Assembly: GCF_020026305.1 (NCBI RefSeq)
Contig: NZ_CP075691.1
Span: forward strand, 4,588,001-4,652,000
Direction: 5' to 3'
DNA: 64,000 nucleotides
Source: Streptomyces sp. 135
Lineage (GTDB): Bacteria > Actinomycetota > Actinomycetes > Streptomycetales > Streptomycetaceae
The notes under the pieces were generated by a model. It was not told the DNA's origin. It saw only the letters and a program-made list of their open reading frames with translations, and did no database searches. Positions 59,816 through 64,000 of this stretch are shown piece by piece; the first letter of the stretch is position 1, and every line of letters starts with the position of its first letter. Position numbers and translations under genes: made by a program.

Positions 59816-60052
59816 TGTCCGGATGGGTTTTTGAGCCCTCCGTCGATCATCTTCCGGCCTTCTGGATCTTGTCTCCGCCCTCGCGGCGGTTTCGAGTCCT
59901 GCCCAAGACTCGTCACCGTGTGTAGTCGTAGGGCTGCGCTGTGAAAGCCGTCGGGAAGCCGCCGGGAAGCCGGTGAGAAGTGGGCGTGAAGCAGGGGTGA
60001 AGCCGACGCCATGTCACTGGTTTGGGTGACGGAGATATTCACAGCCATCGCC

Positions 60053-60061
60053 TTGTCCACA
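60053..60061. promoter_or_regulatory. Isolated DnaA-box-like sequence
   Basis: TTGTCCACA matches the Streptomyces DnaA box. It is in the 398-nt gene-free stretch (59816-60213) upstream of the tad genes. A single box is not an origin; it could be a chance match or a DnaA-titrating or regulatory site. Confidence 0.35.
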
Positions 60062-60213
60062 GTTATTGACCAAGATCCACACGATTTCCCGGATCGCTGC
60101 ACGCTGATTCCGCCCGTTCCGCTCGCGAAGTTCATGGCCGGATTGCTTTGCCGGTTCTTCGCCCATGCGGAGCGCGGCATTCACAGGAGCTTGCGTGGAG
60201 GGGGACGGAGATC

Positions 60214-61353
60214 ATGGGTGGAGTCATTGCACGGGGCGGTTCGCGGGACGGCACGCCGGGCGGGTCGACGCCGTCACAGGCGCGGTGCGGCGGGCCGCTG
60301 ATCGTCACGGAGGACGTGGAACTCCTCGATGACCTGCTGCGGCTGTGCGCCGCGGCCGGGGCGCGGCCCGAGGTGCACCACGGTGGGCCCGAGCGCGCAG
60401 GGGCCTGGGACGCGGCGCCGCTCGTCCTGGTCGGGGACGACGCGGCGGACCGGCTGCGCGGGGCGAAGCGACGGCGTGGGGTCGTGTTGGTTGGGCGGGA
60501 TCAGGACGATTCCGGGGTCTGGCGGCGGGCGGTGGAGATCGGCGCCGATCACGTGCTGGTCCTGCCCGACGGCGAGCAGTGGCTGGTGGACCGGATCGCC
60601 GACGTGGCCGAGGGCGTGGGGCGGCCCGCGCTCACCGTCGGGGTCATCGGAGGGCGCGGCGGCGCCGGGGCCTCCACCCTCGCCTGCGCCCTCGCGGTCA
60701 CGGCCGCCCGCGCCGGACGGCGCACGATGCTCGTCGACGCGGATCCCCTCGGCGGCGGCCTGGACGTCCTCCTCGGGGGCGAGACGGCCGAGGGGCTGCG
60801 CTGGCCGGCCTTCGCCGCGTCGCGGGGCAGGGTCGGCGGAGAGGCGCTGGAGGAGTCGCTGCCCGAGCTGCACGCGCTGCGGGTCCTGAGCTGGGACAGG
60901 GGCGACGCGGTGGCGGTCGCCCCGGAAGCGGTCCGGGCGGTCGTCTCCGCGGCACGCAGGCGCGGCGGCGTGGTCGTCGTGGACCTGCCGCGCCGGGTGG
61001 ACGAGACGGTCGCGGAGGCGCTGGAGCAGCTGGACCTGTGCCTCCTGGTGGTGCCGCCCGAGCTGCGCGCGGTGGCGGGGTCCAAGCGGGTCGCGTCGGC
61101 GGCGGGACTGGTCCTGAGGGACCTGCGGGTGGTGGTCCCTGCGCGCCCCCGAGGCCTCGGCGGGCTCGAAGCGGAGGAGGTGGCGGGGCTGCTCGGCCTG
61201 CCGCTGGCCGGCGAGGTGCCCTGGGAAGCGGAACTGGTGGCGGCGCAGACGGCGGGCGTGCCACCCGGAGGGGCCGCGCGGGGCCCGCTGGCGCGGTTCT
61301 GCACCGCCTTCTGGGACCGGATGCCGGTCGACGCCCCGGGAGGGGGCGTATGA
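60214..61353 (+). CDS. TadZ/CpaE-like ATPase of the Tad pilus locus
   Basis: This 379-residue protein has an N-terminal receiver-like atypical domain (residues 30-135) and a C-terminal MinD/ParA-type ATPase with a deviant P-loop GVIGGRGGAGASTLACALAV (the usual Lys at the GK position is Ala) and DADPLGGGLDVLLGG. TadZ localises the Tad secretion/pilus machine. Loss of the P-loop Lys is seen in other TadZ proteins. ATG 60214 is chosen; GGAGGGGG lies upstream. It overlaps the tadA gene as ATGA. Confidence 0.88.
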   Translation: MGGVIARGGSRDGTPGGSTPSQARCGGPLIVTEDVELLDDLLRLCAAAGARPEVHHGGPERAGAWDAAPLVLVGDDAADRLRGAKRRRGVVLVGRDQDDSGVWRRAVEIGADHVLVLPDGEQWLVDRIADVAEGVGRPALTVGVIGGRGGAGASTLACALAVTAARAGRRTMLVDADPLGGGLDVLLGGETAEGLRWPAFAASRGRVGGEALEESLPELHALRVLSWDRGDAVAVAPEAVRAVVSAARRRGGVVVVDLPRRVDETVAEALEQLDLCLLVVPPELRAVAGSKRVASAAGLVLRDLRVVVPARPRGLGGLEAEEVAGLLGLPLAGEVPWEAELVAAQTAGVPPGGAARGPLARFCTAFWDRMPVDAPGGGV

Positions 61354-62525
61354 GCGCCGTCGTCGGGGCCCGGATGCTGGACGGGGTGCGCCAGTGGCTC
61401 GCGGAGAACGGCACGGAGCCCACCCCCGCGCGGGTCGCCGAGGCGCTGCGGGCACAGGGCCGGGTCCTCGGGGACACGGAAGTGCTGGGCGCTTCCGCGC
61501 AGTTGCGGTCGGAACTGGTCGGTGCGGGACCTTTGGAGCCGCTGCTCGCGGACTCCTCCGTGACCGATGTACTGGTCTCCGCGCCCGACCGGGTGTGGGT
61601 GGACCGGGGCGGCGGCCTTGAGCTCACGGCGGTCAGGTTCCGGGACGCGGCGGCGGTGCGCCGCCTCGCCCAACGCCTCGCCGCCGTGGCGGGGCGGCGC
61701 CTGGACGACGCGAGGCCCTGGGTGGACGCGCGCCTCCCGGACGGCACCCGGCTGCATGCCGTGCTGCCCCCGGTCGCCGTGGGGTGCACCTGCCTCTCAC
61801 TGCGGGTCGTGCGGCCCAAGGCCTTCACCCTCACGGAACTGGTCGCGGCGGGCACGGTGCCGCCCGGCGGTGACCGCGTGCTGCGGGCGCTGCTCGACGC
61901 GCGCCTGTCCTTCCTGATCAGCGGCGGCACGGGCAGCGGCAAGACGACCTTGCTGAGCGCGCTGCTCGGTCTGGTCGGGCCCAAGGAGCGGATCGTGCTG
62001 GCCGAGGACTCCGCGGAGCTGAAGCCCGAGCATCCGCATGTGGTGCGCCTGGAATCCCGCCCGGCGAACCAGGAGGGGGCCGGTCTCGTCGGCCTGGACG
62101 ACCTCGTGCGCCAGGCCTTGCGGATGCGGCCCGACCGGCTGGTCGTCGGCGAGGTGCGGGGCCCGGAGGTGGTGCACCTGCTGGCCGCGCTCAATACCGG
62201 CCACGAGGGCGGCTGCGGCACGGTGCATGCCAATGCTGCGGGGGACGTACCGGCCCGCCTGGAGGCCCTGGGGACGGCTGCAGGGCTGGACCGGGCAGCC
62301 CTGCACAGCCAACTGGCGGCAGCGCTGTCGGTGGTCGTCCATCTCGTACGCGACCGGGCGGGCCGCCGCCGCATCGCCGAGGTGCATGTCCTGGAGCGGG
62401 CCGCGTCGGGGCTGGTGACGACCGTGCCCGCGCTGCGGTGGGGCACGGAAGCCTTCGCCGAAGGCCCCGGGTGGGAGCGGCTGGACTCACTCCTCACGGG
62501 CGCGGAGCGGGGTGATCCGGCGTGA
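61350..62525 (+). CDS. tadA: TadA/CpaF-type secretion ATPase
   Basis: This 391-residue ATPase has the type II/IV secretion ATPase core: Walker A LISGGTGSGKTTLLSALLGL, the Asp box ERIVLAEDSAELKP, Walker B RPDRLVVGEVRGPEVVHLLA and the His box GGCGTVHANAAGDVPARLEA. It forms hexamers that power pilus assembly by the Tad system. ATG 61350 overlaps the upstream stop as ATGA, and its own stop overlaps the tadB GTG, so the genes are a coupled operon. Confidence 0.94.
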   Translation: MSAVVGARMLDGVRQWLAENGTEPTPARVAEALRAQGRVLGDTEVLGASAQLRSELVGAGPLEPLLADSSVTDVLVSAPDRVWVDRGGGLELTAVRFRDAAAVRRLAQRLAAVAGRRLDDARPWVDARLPDGTRLHAVLPPVAVGCTCLSLRVVRPKAFTLTELVAAGTVPPGGDRVLRALLDARLSFLISGGTGSGKTTLLSALLGLVGPKERIVLAEDSAELKPEHPHVVRLESRPANQEGAGLVGLDDLVRQALRMRPDRLVVGEVRGPEVVHLLAALNTGHEGGCGTVHANAAGDVPARLEALGTAAGLDRAALHSQLAAALSVVVHLVRDRAGRRRIAEVHVLERAASGLVTTVPALRWGTEAFAEGPGWERLDSLLTGAERGDPA

Positions 62526-63517
62526 GTACGTCGATGTGGGCGGCGGTGGTGTGCGCGGGGAGCGCGGCGTGGCTGATGGGAGGCCGGGACGGTATGGCTC
62601 GGCGCGTTCGGTCGGTGCTGGGGGTCGGGGTGCCGCCGGTAGAGGCGGGCGGGTGGTCCTGGCGGCGGATTGTCGCCGCCGGGCGCGGCCGGGTGCGGCA
62701 TGAGTGGTGGTGCCTGGTGGCCGGGGTGGCGGTGGCGCTCCTTGGGGAGTCGCTGCTGCCGGTGGTCGCGGGGGCGGCGGGAGTGCCGGTGGCGGCGCGG
62801 GTGCGCCGGGCCCGGGGAGCACGTCGGGAACGGGATCGGCGCGGGGACGCGGTGATCTCGCTGTGCGGGGCGCTCGCGGGCGAGGTGCGGGCGGGGCGGC
62901 AGCCGGGGGAGGCGTTGCGGGTGGTCTTGGGGGAGGGCGGTGTTGGGGGGTTCGGTCTTGGGGGTGGCGGCTCTGGTGGGCTTGGCTCCGGGGGCGGCGG
63001 CTCCGGTGGGCTCAACTTCGAGGAGGGCAGCTCTGGCGGGTTCGACTTCGGGTGCGGGGTTGCCGTAGGCGGTGCGGCGGGTGAGCGGGACGGCGCGGGG
63101 CGCGGTGCGGTGCTGGCGGCGGCGCGGTTCGGCGGGGATGTGCCGGGGGCCTTGGTGGAGGCGGCTCGGGAGCCGGGGGCGGAGGGGTTGCTGGGGCTCG
63201 CGGCCTGCTGGCGGGTGGCCGTGGACCGAGGCGCGGGGCTCGCGGCGGGACTTGAGCGGCTGGAAGGCGCGCTGCGGGTGGAGCGCGACCAACGGGCCGA
63301 TTTGAACGCCCAGTTGGCCGGGGCGCGGTCGACCGCCGCGATGCTCGCGGGGCTGCCGGTGCTGGGGCTGCTGATGGGCAGCGCGCTGGGGGCCGAGCCG
63401 CTGAGGGTGCTGCTGCACACGGGAGCGGGCCTCGGCTGCCTGGTGGCGGGCGGGGTGCTGGAGGGCGCCGGGGCGTGGTGGGCGCTGCGGATCGTACGAG
63501 GAGCGGAGGGGCCATGA
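62522..63517 (+). CDS. TadB-like inner membrane protein with Gly-rich insertion
   Basis: This 331-residue membrane protein carries the type II secretion F-domain, with GALAGEVRAGRQPGEALRVV and, after the insertion, WRVAVDRGAGLAAGLERLEG. Two TM helices occur near each end. Between residues about 142 and 181 there is a Gly/Ser-rich insertion made of four 10-residue units (GGFGLGGGGS, GGLGSGGGGS, GGLNFEEGSS, GGFDFGCGVA) that splits the F-domain. TadB with TadC forms the platform of the pilus motor. GTG 62522 overlaps the tadA stop. Confidence 0.88.
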   Translation: MSTSMWAAVVCAGSAAWLMGGRDGMARRVRSVLGVGVPPVEAGGWSWRRIVAAGRGRVRHEWWCLVAGVAVALLGESLLPVVAGAAGVPVAARVRRARGARRERDRRGDAVISLCGALAGEVRAGRQPGEALRVVLGEGGVGGFGLGGGGSGGLGSGGGGSGGLNFEEGSSGGFDFGCGVAVGGAAGERDGAGRGAVLAAARFGGDVPGALVEAAREPGAEGLLGLAACWRVAVDRGAGLAAGLERLEGALRVERDQRADLNAQLAGARSTAAMLAGLPVLGLLMGSALGAEPLRVLLHTGAGLGCLVAGGVLEGAGAWWALRIVRGAEGP

Positions 63518-64000
63518 GCGCTGTCCACAGGCTGGGGGTCGCCGTGTGGAGTTTCACGGCCGTGCTCTGGTTGGCGCAGACGGTGTGGGCCGCCCGGCGC
63601 GAGAGGGCGTTGCGGCGGCGGGCCGCGGAGGCACTGGGCGTGGCGAGACCGGCTGTCCGCCGCCGGGATCGGTGGCCGGGCGTGCGCGGCAAGGTGCGCG
63701 CCTGGGCCGTTGTGGTCGGCGCGGCGAGCCTGGCCTACGCCCTGGTGGGCGGGGCCTGGGGGCTCGCGGCGGGAGCGGCTGTCGGCTACGGCGCATGGCG
63801 TCGGCAGCGGAATCAGGCGTCGCCTCGCGGAGCGGACGGGGCCGTTGATGCGGCGGAGGCGGCGCGGCAACTGCCGCTGGCGGCGGATCTGTTGGCGGCT
63901 TGCGCCGCCGCGGGGGCGAGCCCTGTCTCGGCTGCCCGCGCCGTCGGGGAGTCGTTGCGGGGCCCGGTCGGGGAGCGGCTCGCGCGAGGGGCGGCGGAAG
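63514..64000 (+). CDS. TadC-like inner membrane protein, partial
   Basis: ATG 63514 overlaps the tadB stop as ATGA and opens a frame that runs past the window end (162 residues visible). The N-terminal TM helix (GVAVWSFTAVLWLAQTVWAA), a second hydrophobic block (AWAVVVGAASLAYALVGGAW) and the start of the F-domain (LPLAADLLAACAAAGASPVS) match TadC, the second platform protein. The C-terminal half is outside the window. Confidence 0.85.
   Translation, partial: MSAVHRLGVAVWSFTAVLWLAQTVWAARRERALRRRAAEALGVARPAVRRRDRWPGVRGKVRAWAVVVGAASLAYALVGGAWGLAAGAAVGYGAWRRQRNQASPRGADGAVDAAEAARQLPLAADLLAACAAAGASPVSAARAVGESLRGPVGERLARGAAE

Noticed and set aside
1..64000. Insertion sequences, integrases or rRNA genes
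   Set aside because: I found no transposase or integrase motif, no terminal inverted repeats with target duplications, and no rRNA sequence in the window.

Overview
The window is high-GC actinobacterial DNA, almost certainly from a Streptomyces chromosome. The evidence is strong GC bias at third codon positions, many GTG/TTG starts and NTGA start/stop overlaps, a chaplin, a wblA-type WhiB protein, a Crp regulator, a CvpA-serine protease, and a Tad pilus ATPase locus. From memory (not searched), the gene order from about 33.9 kb to 64 kb matches the S. coelicolor segment around wblA, crp, nth, nhaA, acsA and the tad genes. The left half looks more like a mosaic of lineage-specific loci.

Layout. 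1-6343 (-): a five-gene surface-polysaccharide cluster (GT4 glycosyltransferase, sugar-1-phosphate transferase, Wzy/ligase-like protein, MurJ-like flippase, polysaccharide deacetylase), each gene overlapping or abutting the next. 6785-10452: cell-surface and secreted proteins (short chaplin, two small secreted proteins, a VKOR thiol oxidoreductase, an M23 peptidase, a small secreted peptide). 10645-17712: an FAD hydroxylase, a PRC-barrel/DUF2382 stress protein, a mechanosensitive-channel-like protein, small proteins, and a NIPSNAP/WYL-regulator pair with a palindromic operator between them.

17866-24894 is the most interesting region. A Crp-like regulator precedes five tightly coupled genes: a class III cyclase-like protein, a STAND-like P-loop protein, an SPFH-domain protein, a DUF4407 four-TM protein and a PycTM-type membrane effector. 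The cyclase C-terminus and the P-loop protein N-terminus carry the same short Asn/Gly-rich motif, an arrangement known from bacterial amyloid-signalling (BASS-type) NLR/effector pairs. I read the locus as a Pycsar-like, possibly antiphage, cyclic-nucleotide conflict system with a sensor module and a hairpin before the effector gene.

24945-27771 (-): a cold-shock group (CspA-like protein, DEAD-box helicase, CBS-type protein, small conserved protein). 28137-31089: a CsoR-type operator followed by a His-rich metal-binding protein, an AhpD-like protein and an MFS exporter. 31144-32001: a gene-poor stretch ending at tRNA-Pro(CGG), which may mark a boundary between accessory and core DNA. 32052-58414: core genes including a bifunctional PBP, wblA, two Get3/ArsA-like ATPases, RidA, NUDIX proteins, an MBL hydrolase, Crp with a Crp box upstream, endonuclease III, a MarP-like protease, NhaA, acetyl-CoA synthetase, a SulP-carbonic anhydrase fusion, a deacetylase-like lipoprotein and an ATPase with a disrupted 3' end. 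58817-64000: an HAD phosphatase, a candidate 6S-like RNA and the first four tad genes.

Coordinates and motifs are read directly. Family names are from recognition, not searches.
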